Translations under genes and position numbers: made by a program
Source of the DNA: CAZCDM01 sp964497475
Lineage (GTDB): Bacteria > Planctomycetota > Phycisphaerae > SM23-33
Direction of reading: 5' to 3'
NCBI GenBank assembly: GCA_964497475.1
Contig: CAZCDM010000007.1
Coordinates: 1 to 33,162, forward strand
DNA: 33,162 nt
Notes under the pieces: generated by a model
Seen by the model: the letters and a program-made list of their open reading frames with translations, nothing else
What the model was told of the DNA's origin: nothing
Databases searched by the model: none
In this document: piece by piece, positions 16,073-24,254 of the stretch
Numbering within the stretch: the stretch's first letter is position 1
How the letters are laid out: every line of letters begins with the position of its first letter

Positions 16073-18672
16073 GCCATGTGACTCTTTTTGCGGAGGGCCC
16101 ATTCCACGCCCAGGAGGATCACCAGCAGCCCCAGGGCGGCGGGGGTATCCCAGAGTGTGTGCTGGCGTTGCTCGACGGCTGTCAGCGTGGCCGGGCCGAT
16201 GCGTTCGGCCAGGGTGGGAAGGTCGCTGAGGTTCAGGACGTTCTCGGGGCTGGTGGCGAACTGGCGGAGCGTAGCGGGGCTGGCTTCGGTGCGGCGGGCC
16301 TCGGCCTGGGGCAGGGCGATGACGATCTGCTTGCCGGCGACTCGGCTGGGCGGGGCGATGCGTGGGCCGACCGTCAACTCGTACGAGCCGGTGTGCTCGG
16401 CGAGCATGGTGGTGCGGTATCGGCCGGGTCGGGCTTCGATGGCGGGCAGCTCGACGGCGCGGGCCTGGCCGGTCTCGGTCTGGGTGAGGTTGACCGTCAG
16501 GGTCGGCTGGGTCAGCGGGCGGAAGTCTTTATCGTAGGCTTCGGCTTCGATCGTGATGCGCTGGCCGAGGTCGAAGCGGTCGCCGCCGGTGGTGAGGATG
16601 ACCTGCCGGGCCGAGCTTGGCGCGAGGTAGCGGATGACGTTGGTCCAGAAGCGGCGATGATAAAAGCCCTCTTCGAGGAATCGCCACCGCCAGGTCTCGT
16701 CGAAGCCGACGTAGAGCACGCGCCCCGTGCCAACGGTCTGTGCGGCGAGGACCGGTTCGGGGGCCCGGTCGCGGCCGGTGCGGCGGGCGGGGTCGCTGCT
16801 CACGGCGAGGATGCGGGCGGCGGGTTTGGTGTAGGCGACGGCCTGGGCCCAGTACGCCCCGGGCAGGACCGGCCAGAGCGTTGCATTGGATTGGCCCGCG
16901 CCGGTGAGGTTCGTGACGGGATGACCCACGCCGTATTCGGTGAGCTGGACGGGCCAGGCCTGGGGGCGCGTCTCCTGGATGATGCGGGTAACGTCCACTT
17001 CGTTGCGTTCGATGACGACGGGCAGCAGGTCGCGCAGCTTGGCCGCGGCCGGGTCGGAGAGGACGTCCCAGGTGTACTTGTTCGATGCGATGTAGCACAG
17101 CCCGCCGCGGTGCTGCGTGACGTACTGGTAGAGCAGCTTGAGGAAGGTTTCGTCGAAGCCCTGCTTGGTCGGCAGGGGGTCGTAGAGGATGACGACGTCG
17201 TAGCCGGGCGGCAGGGTGGGCTGGGTGGTCGGCTGGGTCGAGGCCGGTTGGGTGGCTGTGCCGGTGTCGATAAGTTCCTTCAGCGAGCGTGGCAGGCGGG
17301 TGAGCTTCATACCGGTCGATCCGCCTTGGTTGACTTCGGGGTCGGCGTTCTGCTGCCAGATGCTGACGCTGAAAAGCTCTGGCTGGCGGAGCAGGAAGTT
17401 GCGCAGGTAGCGGAACTCCCAGCCGGCGTCTCCGCTGATGAGCAGCACGCGGATGGTCCGGTCGGAGAGGCGGACGAGGGCGTCGGCTGCGTTGTCGGCG
17501 ATGGTGCGTTCGGGTTGTCCGGTGCGGGCGACGATGCGGTAGACGTACTCTCCGAGTTCGCCCTCGGCCGGAGGCAGCTCGATGGAGGCCTGCTGGGTGA
17601 CGGTTGCGTTGGCAGAATCATCCGCGCCGATGAGTTCGACGGTGGCTTCGGCGAGGGGCTCGGCCTGGCTGAGGTCGTCGGGCCAGCGCTGGCTGGCGGC
17701 GCGGCGGTAGATGGCGAGGGAGGCCTGCTGGCCGGTGAGGTTGCGGTGAGCGAGGTTGACCTGCGCGGTGGTGGACGAGTCGGAGCGGATTTCCCGCGGC
17801 AGGCGGAGGCTGACGACGAGGAGGTTTTTCGGCGGGGTCGGGTCGCCGACCATGACGGCGTAGCGTTCGACGCCGCCGGCGTAGGCGGCGGCTGCGGCGA
17901 GGCGGTCGTCGGTGTCGTCGGTGGTGGGCTGGCCGTCGCTGAGCAGAATGATCGCGGCGATGCGTCGGCCCCGGTAGCGGTCGACGGCATTTCGCATCGC
18001 GGCGGGCAGGTCGGTCTGGCTGCCGGAGGCGGCGAGGGTTTCGAGCTGTCGGGCCAGATCGGCTGGGCGTGTGGTTGGCTGCGTGGCGGGGTTGGCGTCG
18101 AGCAGGTCCAGCGAGGCCAGCAGCCGGGTGTAGGGCTGGTTTGTGTTTTCGCCCGGTGCGAAGGCGAGGACTTCGACAGGGTGGTCGCGGCGGAGGGCGG
18201 CGATGGGGCTGGCCGGGCTGAGGAGTTGACGACGCATGAGCTCGCTTCGGCTGGTGGCGGCCAGGGCCTGGCGGTCCAGGCCTGTCGCCTTGACGAGGGC
18301 TTCGCCGATGGGTTCGGATGGGCCGGTGTAGGGATCGGCGTAGCTCATGGATCGGCTGTCGTCCAGCAGGACCACGACGGTGCTGTGCAGCGTGTGGCGG
18401 ATGCGGATGATGATGGCCGGCTGGAGCAGCAGGCAGAGGATCAGCAGGATGGCCGCGATGCGCAGCGAGGCCAGGGCGGTCCGCATGCGTCGCCGGCCCG
18501 AGCCCTCGCGACGGTAGTTGAAGATGACCAGCATCACCAGGCCGATGGCCAGGGCGATGAGCCCGAGGCGGAGGTAGTTGTCCATCTCGCCGGCCAGGCC
18601 CAGACGCCAGTCCTGCCCGATGAGTTGATCGGGGTTCAGGCCCAGCAGCCATTCTGTGATGCGGTCGATCAT
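16069..18672 (-). CDS. VWA-domain membrane protein with glutamine-amidotransferase-like fold
   Basis: From the ATG at 18672 the protein has 867 residues. Two N-terminal membrane helices (LGLIALAIGLVMLVIF, about 35-52, and IAAILLILCLLLQPAIII, about 68-88) precede a von Willebrand A domain (about 95-270) with the metal-site motif DDSRS in VVLLDDSRSM and ILLSDGQPTTD. A beta-sandwich region follows. Then comes a domain around GYDVVILYDPLP...GGLCYIASN (about 480-560) that resembles the class I glutamine-amidotransferase-like fold without an obvious catalytic triad. A final membrane helix (ALGLLVILLGVEWAL) ends the protein. Proteins of this plan are common next to BatA and DUF58 genes. Its start overlaps the batA-like stop by ATGA, and its stop overlaps the next start in the same way. 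It likely works with MoxR, which is thought to remodel VWA proteins. Confidence 0.85.
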   Translation of the reverse strand: MIDRITEWLLGLNPDQLIGQDWRLGLAGEMDNYLRLGLIALAIGLVMLVIFNYRREGSGRRRMRTALASLRIAAILLILCLLLQPAIIIRIRHTLHSTVVVLLDDSRSMSYADPYTGPSEPIGEALVKATGLDRQALAATSRSELMRRQLLSPASPIAALRRDHPVEVLAFAPGENTNQPYTRLLASLDLLDANPATQPTTRPADLARQLETLAASGSQTDLPAAMRNAVDRYRGRRIAAIILLSDGQPTTDDTDDRLAAAAAYAGGVERYAVMVGDPTPPKNLLVVSLRLPREIRSDSSTTAQVNLAHRNLTGQQASLAIYRRAASQRWPDDLSQAEPLAEATVELIGADDSANATVTQQASIELPPAEGELGEYVYRIVARTGQPERTIADNAADALVRLSDRTIRVLLISGDAGWEFRYLRNFLLRQPELFSVSIWQQNADPEVNQGGSTGMKLTRLPRSLKELIDTGTATQPASTQPTTQPTLPPGYDVVILYDPLPTKQGFDETFLKLLYQYVTQHRGGLCYIASNKYTWDVLSDPAAAKLRDLLPVVIERNEVDVTRIIQETRPQAWPVQLTEYGVGHPVTNLTGAGQSNATLWPVLPGAYWAQAVAYTKPAARILAVSSDPARRTGRDRAPEPVLAAQTVGTGRVLYVGFDETWRWRFLEEGFYHRRFWTNVIRYLAPSSARQVILTTGGDRFDLGQRITIEAEAYDKDFRPLTQPTLTVNLTQTETGQARAVELPAIEARPGRYRTTMLAEHTGSYELTVGPRIAPPSRVAGKQIVIALPQAEARRTEASPATLRQFATSPENVLNLSDLPTLAERIGPATLTAVEQRQHTLWDTPAALGLLVILLGVEWALRKKSHMA

Positions 18673-20933
18673 GTCCAGTGTCCGAACTTTCGGGCGAGGG
18701 TGGTTTCCAGGGCGAGGGCGGCCAGGGCGGCTGTGAGCAGCCAGGGCCAATACTCACTGCGGGCGGATTGTTGGATGCGGGCCTGCTGGCCGGTGGTGCG
18801 GTCGAGGTAGGGGATGTCATCTCGGCCGGTGGCCTGGGCGAGGGCGTGGGCCCGGCCGGGGGTGAGTTTGCCTTCGTCGGGCTCGGCCTGGCGGGCGAGC
18901 AGGACGGTGCGGGTGGATTCGTCGGGCAGGGTGAAGGTCATGCGGTACGTGCCGACCTGCTGGGGGGCGGGATGGATGACGACCCAGCCGGCTGGGGTTT
19001 TGGCCGGGCGGAGTGCAACGGGCTCGGCCCCGGCGCGAGGGGCTTTGAGCAGGGCCCGGCTGTCGCGGAGTTCCGGGCCGACGGGCTGGCGGATGTCGGT
19101 GCCGGCTGGTGCGGTGGCCTGGCCGGTCTGCGGGCGGGCGAGGCGTTCGGTGAGGTCGGCCATGAAGAGCACATACAGGCCGGTCAGGTCGTCGACGGCG
19201 TCGATGGCCCAGTCGTTCCACCGCAGCGAGGCCGTCGAGTAGATCATCACGACCTTGCCGGCGCCGAAGGCTCGACTGACGACGGCGGGATGGTGGCCGG
19301 GGTCGTTGAAGCGGGCCTGGACGACGGGGAGTTCCTGGCTGGCCCGGGCGGGCAGGGCGGTGTTGTCGGCGGGGGTGAAGGCCCAGAAGCGGATGAGCTG
19401 GGTGGCCGCGGCGGCCGGTCCGGCGAAGAAGCTCATCACGCCGCCGGGGCGAATCGAGGCCGGGTCGATCTGGACATGGCTTTCGCGTTTCGCCGGGTCG
19501 CCGGCGGGCGGGCGGATTGGCAGGGGGTTCAGGCCGGCACCGTTGTTGTAGAAGCGGCCGTTGTAGAACTCGGTATTGAGCTTGGGGCCGGTGAAGATGC
19601 CCACGCCGCCGCCGGCTGCGACGTAGCGTTCCAGCCGGGCCAGGTCGGGGTAGTTCTCGACCGAGCCATCGTCGCGCTCGGTGGGCAGCAGGGGGAAGGC
19701 AGAGAGGTCCAACAGGTAGACCATGTCGTACTCGTCGAAGCGAGCGGTCGGGATGTCGCCGGGTGCGATGACGGTGACGTCGAAGCCGTGGGCGACCTGG
19801 CCGGTGGGTTCGAGGGCGTGGCGGAGGAAGTAGCTGGCCGACTGGGCGAGCGTGGGGCCCGGCGCGCCATCGATCATCAGCACGCGGATGGCCCGGCGGA
19901 CGTCGATGCTCAGCGGCGCGGTGTTATCGCCGGGCAGTTCGTCGGCCGGCAGGGCGGCGGTAAGGACGGCCGAGCCGGCCTGGCTGGGCGTGTAGGGGAT
20001 TTCGATGCGGGCGACCTGGCCGGGGGGAATCTCGGCGATGCGCGCGGTGGGCAGGTCGAGCGTGGTGACCTGGCCGTTGCGGTCGAGCGTGACGGTCAGG
20101 GCGATGGGGATGTCGGTCGCGGCGGTGGGGCTGTTGTTGCGGACCTCCAGGGCCAGGCGGACCTCCCGGCCGAGCAGGGCGTAGGGGTCGGCCAGGGCGA
20201 AGGATTTGATGGTGAGGTTGTCGCGCGGGTCGGTGCCGTAGTCCATGGCGAGCAGGTCGGCCTGGGCGGCGGTGAGGGCGGCGAGGGCTTTTTTCCAGGC
20301 GGGGGCTGCGTTGGCGAGGTCGTCGCTGCGGAAATCGCTCATCAGCACGACGCGCTTGGGCCCGGGCAGATCGCCGAGCTTGCGGGCCAGGGCGGTGAGG
20401 ACTTCAGCCTGGTCGGTGCGGCGGTCGGAGGGCTGGATGGTTTCCAGCCGGGCCAGGACGGCTTGTTTGTCGGCGATGGGGCCGAGGGGCACGATGGGCT
20501 CGTCGGGCTGGCTGGTGAGGATGACCGAGGCCTGTTCGGCGGCGTCGAGGGATTCGATCCGCTCGCGGAGGTCGTTCTTGGCGGCCAGCAGGGCGGCCGA
20601 TCCGGCGCGGGTCTGGCCCATGGAGTAGCTGTCGTCGAGGACGTAGATGGTGGCCTGGCTGGCCGAGCCGACGGGCAGGGCGTCGATGGCGTCGCAGCCG
20701 GTGAATCGCGCCAGGGCCAGGCCCAGCAGCAGCACGATGAGGCATCGCAGGGCCAGGAGGATCCATTCTTCCAGTTGGAGGCGACGACGGTTTTTCCGCA
20801 GGGCTTCGAGCAGGAACTGCATGGCTGCGAAGTCGACGATCTTGTACCGGCGGCGGTTGAGGATGTGGATCGCCACCGGGATGCTGATCGCACCCAGGCC
20901 AAGCCAGAACAGGATGGGGTGAATGAACGGCAA
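18669..20933 (-). CDS. BatA-like VWA membrane protein
   Basis: The 754-residue protein opens with a BatA-type N-terminal region: a membrane helix (ILFWLGLGAISIPVAIHIL), the arginine-rich turn NRRRYKIVDFAAMQFL and a second helix (LLALRCLIVLLLGLALARF). A VWA domain follows (about 85-250) with the metal-site sequence VLDDSYSM. Beta-sandwich segments, an amidotransferase-like region (MVYLLDLSAFPLLP, GGGVGIFTGP) and a C-terminal helix (WLLTAALAALALETTL) complete it. The start is TTG, supported by GGAG six bases upstream and by the fit of the N-terminus to the family. That binding site abuts the end of the inserted GxxExxY element, so the insertion has removed whatever native sequence lay further upstream. 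The protein is presumably a periplasm-facing partner of the other VWA protein. Bat proteins were first linked to aerotolerance in Bacteroides; the role here is unknown. Confidence 0.88.
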   Translation of the reverse strand: MPFIHPILFWLGLGAISIPVAIHILNRRRYKIVDFAAMQFLLEALRKNRRRLQLEEWILLALRCLIVLLLGLALARFTGCDAIDALPVGSASQATIYVLDDSYSMGQTRAGSAALLAAKNDLRERIESLDAAEQASVILTSQPDEPIVPLGPIADKQAVLARLETIQPSDRRTDQAEVLTALARKLGDLPGPKRVVLMSDFRSDDLANAAPAWKKALAALTAAQADLLAMDYGTDPRDNLTIKSFALADPYALLGREVRLALEVRNNSPTAATDIPIALTVTLDRNGQVTTLDLPTARIAEIPPGQVARIEIPYTPSQAGSAVLTAALPADELPGDNTAPLSIDVRRAIRVLMIDGAPGPTLAQSASYFLRHALEPTGQVAHGFDVTVIAPGDIPTARFDEYDMVYLLDLSAFPLLPTERDDGSVENYPDLARLERYVAAGGGVGIFTGPKLNTEFYNGRFYNNGAGLNPLPIRPPAGDPAKRESHVQIDPASIRPGGVMSFFAGPAAAATQLIRFWAFTPADNTALPARASQELPVVQARFNDPGHHPAVVSRAFGAGKVVMIYSTASLRWNDWAIDAVDDLTGLYVLFMADLTERLARPQTGQATAPAGTDIRQPVGPELRDSRALLKAPRAGAEPVALRPAKTPAGWVVIHPAPQQVGTYRMTFTLPDESTRTVLLARQAEPDEGKLTPGRAHALAQATGRDDIPYLDRTTGQQARIQQSARSEYWPWLLTAALAALALETTLARKFGHWT

Positions 20934-20939
20934 TTAATT

Positions 20940-20943
20940 CTCC
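20940..20943 (-). promoter_or_regulatory. Ribosome binding site deciding the TTG start of the batA-like gene
   Basis: GGAG on the minus strand is six bases from the TTG at 20933. It lies just outside the inserted element, whose terminal repeat begins two bases further at 20946. Confidence 0.65.
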
Positions 20944-20945
20944 GG

Positions 20946-20977
20946 CCACAGAGGCCCAGAGGCGCAGAGGAAAAAAG
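20946..20977 (+). repeat. Left terminal inverted repeat of the GxxExxY element
   Basis: The repeat contains three octamers (CCACAGAG, GCCCAGAG, GCGCAGAG) followed by an A-run. It pairs with 21401-21432 in inverted orientation. Confidence 0.8.
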
Positions 20978-20989
20978 GAAAAAGAGGTG

Positions 20990-21397
20990 TCATAAAATCA
21001 CTCTCCGAATGCCATCGACCACGCGGGCTTCGGCAAAATTAATCAAAAGGGCAATACGGATTTCCGCAGCCCGCATGGTACTCATGACCTGAGCGACATG
21101 TTGCTCGCATACCTGCTGTACGGCTTTCAATTCCAGAAGTACCTTTTCTTCGACGATGAGGTCTGCCCGATGTTCGCCGACTTTTGTCTGCTTGTAGTAG
21201 ACCGGGAGAATCACTTGTGACCTGCAGGAGAGTCCTTTTGAATACATTTCATGCTTGCATGCGTTTTCGTAAATTTGTTCCAGATAACCGGCCTTTAACT
21301 CTCGATGTACTTCGATTGCACAGCCGATGATTTGTTCGGTCAGCTCCTTATGGGGATAAACCGCCTGATCGGACGGCTGCTTCGAAAGGTTGTGTTG
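20990..21397 (-). pseudogene. GxxExxY-family protein lacking a canonical start codon
   Basis: An open frame of 135 codons encodes a complete GxxExxY (PDDEXK_3-type) domain: HKELTEQIIGCAIEVHREL, the name-giving GYLEQIY, then LPVYYKQTKVGEHRADLIV, LLELKAV and IALLINFAEARV. The acidic and lysine residues in GEHRADLIV and LLELKAV fit the PD-(D/E)XK nuclease-fold pattern of the family. The frame begins right after a TAA (21398-21400) and contains no ATG, GTG or TTG before the internal ATG at 21247, which lies after the GxxExxY motif. Either a start was lost by mutation, a rare codon such as CTG (in KELTEQ) is used, or an 85-residue C-terminal fragment is made. Family members are small proteins of unknown function. 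The gene lies inside an element that interrupts the operon. Confidence 0.7.
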
Positions 21398-21400
21398 TTA

Positions 21401-21432
21401 CTTGTTTTCTCTGGGCCTCTGTGTCTCTGCGG
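21401..21432 (-). repeat. Right terminal inverted repeat of the GxxExxY element
   Basis: Read on the minus strand, it has the octamers CCGCAGAG, ACACAGAG and GCCCAGAG followed by an A-rich tail. Its last base adjoins the DUF58 stop codon. Confidence 0.8.
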
Positions 21433-22395
21433 TTACCGTTTTGCGGAGGTTTTGCGGACGGCGGCGGCGCGGGCGGCCAGGAAGCCGCACAGGGCGGCGT
21501 CGAGGTGGTCGGCGGTGCTGATGAGTTTGTAGTCGATGCGGGCGGCGACACAGCGACGGCGCACTTCATGGCAGAACGATTCGACCTCTTTGAGGTAGGC
21601 GTCTCGCAGAGCGCGGGGCTCGACGGTGGCCCGGCCGAGTTCTTCGAGGCCTCGGAATTGCGTCGTGCCCTGGAAGGGGAAGTCCAGCTCGCGCTGGTCC
21701 ATGATGTGCATGACCATGACTTCGTGGTCGTAGTGGCGGAAGTGCTCCAGGGCGCGGATCACGCCTTCGATGTCGACGAAGAGATCGCTGATGAGGCAGA
21801 TGAGCCCGCGGCGGGAGATTTTCTCGGCGAGGTTGTGGGCGATGGGTTCGAGGGAGGTCTTGGCCGACGGCCCGGCGGTCTCCATGGCGTGGATCATGCT
21901 GCGCAGGGCGGCCGGGCTGGCTGAGGGGGCCTGGTAGCTGGTGAGCTGCTCGTTGAAGATGCCCAGCCCCACGGCGTCCTGCTGTTGCTGCAGCAGGTAG
22001 GCCAGACTGGCCGCGGCCGTGGCGGCGTACTGGTACTTGCTCAGGCCGGGCTCTTTGGCCGCATTCGGCCCGCCGGGGTACTGCATGGACTGCGACGCGT
22101 CGAGCAGGAAGACCGCCCGGAGGTTGGTTTCCTCCTCGTACTGCTTGATGTAGAAGCGGTCGGTCTTGGCCTGGACTTTCCAGTCGATGTGCTTGATGTC
22201 GTCGCCGGGAACGTACTCGCGGTGGGTGGCGAACTCCACGGAGAAGCCATGGAACGGGCTGCGGTGCAGGCCGCTGATGAACCCCTCGACGACGTGCCGC
22301 GCGCGGAGGTCCAGCCGGGTGATCTTGCCAAGCACCTTCGGGTCGAGGTACTTCAGCAGCTCGGCAGTGGCGTTGGATGGGGTTGGTTCAGGCAT
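21433..22395 (-). CDS. DUF58 protein (MoxR-associated, VWA-like)
   Basis: The 320-residue protein contains the DUF58 signature around HREYVPGDDIKHIDWKVQAKT and FYIKQYEEE (about 60-90), followed by a VWA-like fold with FLLDASQSM (about 96-104) and LICLISDLF. There is no membrane segment, so it is a cytoplasmic or peripheral member. DUF58 proteins are almost always encoded next to MoxR ATPases and are thought to be part of the same VWA-remodelling system; their exact activity is unknown. No clear Shine-Dalgarno precedes the ATG at 22395, and the REP/RAYT insertion lies just upstream. The stop codon directly touches the inverted repeat of the GxxExxY element. Translation may therefore have been altered by both insertions. 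Confidence 0.93.
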   Translation of the reverse strand: MPEPTPSNATAELLKYLDPKVLGKITRLDLRARHVVEGFISGLHRSPFHGFSVEFATHREYVPGDDIKHIDWKVQAKTDRFYIKQYEEETNLRAVFLLDASQSMQYPGGPNAAKEPGLSKYQYAATAAASLAYLLQQQQDAVGLGIFNEQLTSYQAPSASPAALRSMIHAMETAGPSAKTSLEPIAHNLAEKISRRGLICLISDLFVDIEGVIRALEHFRHYDHEVMVMHIMDQRELDFPFQGTTQFRGLEELGRATVEPRALRDAYLKEVESFCHEVRRRCVAARIDYKLISTADHLDAALCGFLAARAAAVRKTSAKR

Positions 22396-22450
22396 GGCGG
22401 TCGTTATGGGAGGGCTTTTTGTGGTTCGGCAGGATGGTTTCTGTGGCTTG

Positions 22451-22530
22451 GGCCCCGCAGGGGCCAGACAGGCATAGCCGTGGGCGCAAGCCCACGGTGG
22501 GCGGCACCATGTTCAGAGCCCCGCAGGGGC
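22451..22530 (-). repeat. Left REP doublet
   Basis: The hairpins are GGCCCC-N3-GGGGCC at 22451-22465, CCGTGGGC-GCAA-GCCCACGG at 22478-22497, and GCCCC-N3-GGGGC at 22518-22530. Read on the minus strand they have the same order and linkers as the right copy. Confidence 0.8.
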
Positions 22531-22536
22531 GATACG

Positions 22537-22971
22537 TCAGATGTATTGTGGCTGATAGTCAATGCCATGTTTCTCCAGCAAGGTTTTGAACTCTTCCTCA
22601 TAGCTCATTGTTGCATGGTGTTCATCTTGGGATTCAATATACGCCACCACTTTGGGCAGAATGGACCGGGAAACGGAAAAGGCAGCATAGCCATCCTGCC
22701 AGGCGAAGGTATTGTTTCCTTGCTCTTTCATCCATCGCGAAGAATTCGATTTTAATTCACGAACGAAATCAGCCAGTGAAATTGAAGGCGGCAAGGCAAG
22801 GGCAAGGTGTACATGATCGTCTGGCCCGTTGATGGCGCAGACTTCGCCGTCCATATTCCGAACGGCACCGGCCAGGTAACGCGCTAGCGGTTCCATGCGA
22901 TCCGCCGACAGATATCGCCGCCGACCCTTCGTGGCCCATACCAGATGCAAGTTTACGTCTCTGTATGACAT
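22537..22971 (-). CDS. REP-associated Y1 (IS200-like) transposase
   Basis: The 144-residue protein is a Y1_Tnp-type single-strand transposase. The HUH metal site is H53-V-H55 in DDHVHLAL. The catalytic tyrosine is most likely Y111 in the helix VVAYIESQDEHH. The N-terminus (SYRDVNLHLVWATKGRRRYL) and the C-terminal GIDYQPQYI are typical of the REP-associated branch (RAYT). Family members nick and join single-stranded DNA at hairpins. The hairpins expected as substrate flank this gene on both sides. All key residues are present, so it may be active. Its Shine-Dalgarno (AAGGGG, about nine bases upstream) lies within the right-hand REP hairpin, which could limit translation. It is in the same direction as the operon it interrupts. 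Confidence 0.9.
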   Translation of the reverse strand: MSYRDVNLHLVWATKGRRRYLSADRMEPLARYLAGAVRNMDGEVCAINGPDDHVHLALALPPSISLADFVRELKSNSSRWMKEQGNNTFAWQDGYAAFSVSRSILPKVVAYIESQDEHHATMSYEEEFKTLLEKHGIDYQPQYI

Positions 22972-22979
22972 TTTGTGTC

Positions 22980-23120
22980 GCCCCTTCGGGGCTCTTTCTA
23001 TTTGTCATTCGTACCCGAGGGCTTGCGCCCCCGGCTATTTCTGTTCCGCCCCTTCGGGGCGTGTTGTAGTCGTTTTTTCATGTGCCTGCGAAGGCTATTG
23101 CTGTTCTGCTCCTTCGGAGC
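22980..23120 (+). repeat. Right REP doublet plus additional REP copies
   Basis: The hairpins are GCCCCTTCGGGGC at 22980-22992, CCGAGGGC-N4-GCCCCCGG at 23015-23034, GCCCCTTCGGGGC at 23048-23060 and GCTCCTTCGGAGC at 23108-23120. The last pair repeats a unit of about 60 bp, with the shared lead-in GGCTATT-N-CTGTTC. Confidence 0.8.
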
Positions 23121-23168
23121 TTCTTTCTATTCATTGCTGATTCATAATTCCGAAATCATAACTCGGAA

Positions 23169-24230
<1,062 letters not shown>

Positions 24231-24236
24231 GATAGT

Positions 24237-24241
24237 CTCCT
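24237..24241 (-). promoter_or_regulatory. Ribosome binding site deciding the GTG start of moxR
   Basis: AGGAG on the minus strand lies six bases from the GTG at 24230. Confidence 0.7.
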
Positions 24242-24254
24242 GAGAGTGGGTCGG

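Larger units (their letters stand above)
20946..21432. mobile_element. 487-bp element bounded by inverted CACAGAG-type repeats, carrying a GxxExxY gene
   Basis: The element is delimited by two imperfect 32-bp inverted repeats (20946-20977 and 21401-21432; 26 of 32 positions identical). Each is made of octamer units of the type CNCAGAGN followed by an A-rich tail. Its right end directly abuts the stop codon of the DUF58 gene (21433-21435). Its left end is two bases from the GGAG of the batA-like gene. Removing it would leave the two genes about a dozen bases apart, as elsewhere in this operon. The only gene inside is a GxxExxY-family reading frame. Mobility is inferred from this placement, not demonstrated. 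Confidence 0.6.
22451..23120. mobile_element. REP/RAYT unit: Y1 transposase gene between inverted REP doublets
   Basis: The transposase gene is framed by hairpins that form the same composite in inverted orientation on both sides. Each composite holds a GCCCC-N3-GGGGC hairpin, then a longer hairpin with GGGCTTGCGCCC as core, then a CTAT-N-TCTGT-N linker and a second GCCCC hairpin. The unit fills the gap between moxR and the DUF58 gene. Such transposases are known to act on REP sequences in other bacteria. Exact ends cannot be set without an empty site for comparison. Confidence 0.65.

Noticed and set aside
20946..20977. Simple microsatellite of CACAGAG units
   Set aside because: The octamers are imperfect, occur as a matching inverted pair with A-rich tails, and frame a gene exactly, which a random satellite would not explain.
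16078..21092. Plus-strand open frames of 910 and 804 codons opposite the VWA genes
   Set aside because: They are Gly/Ala/Asp/Val-rich shadows of the minus-strand genes, with no domains, and they run across real gene borders.
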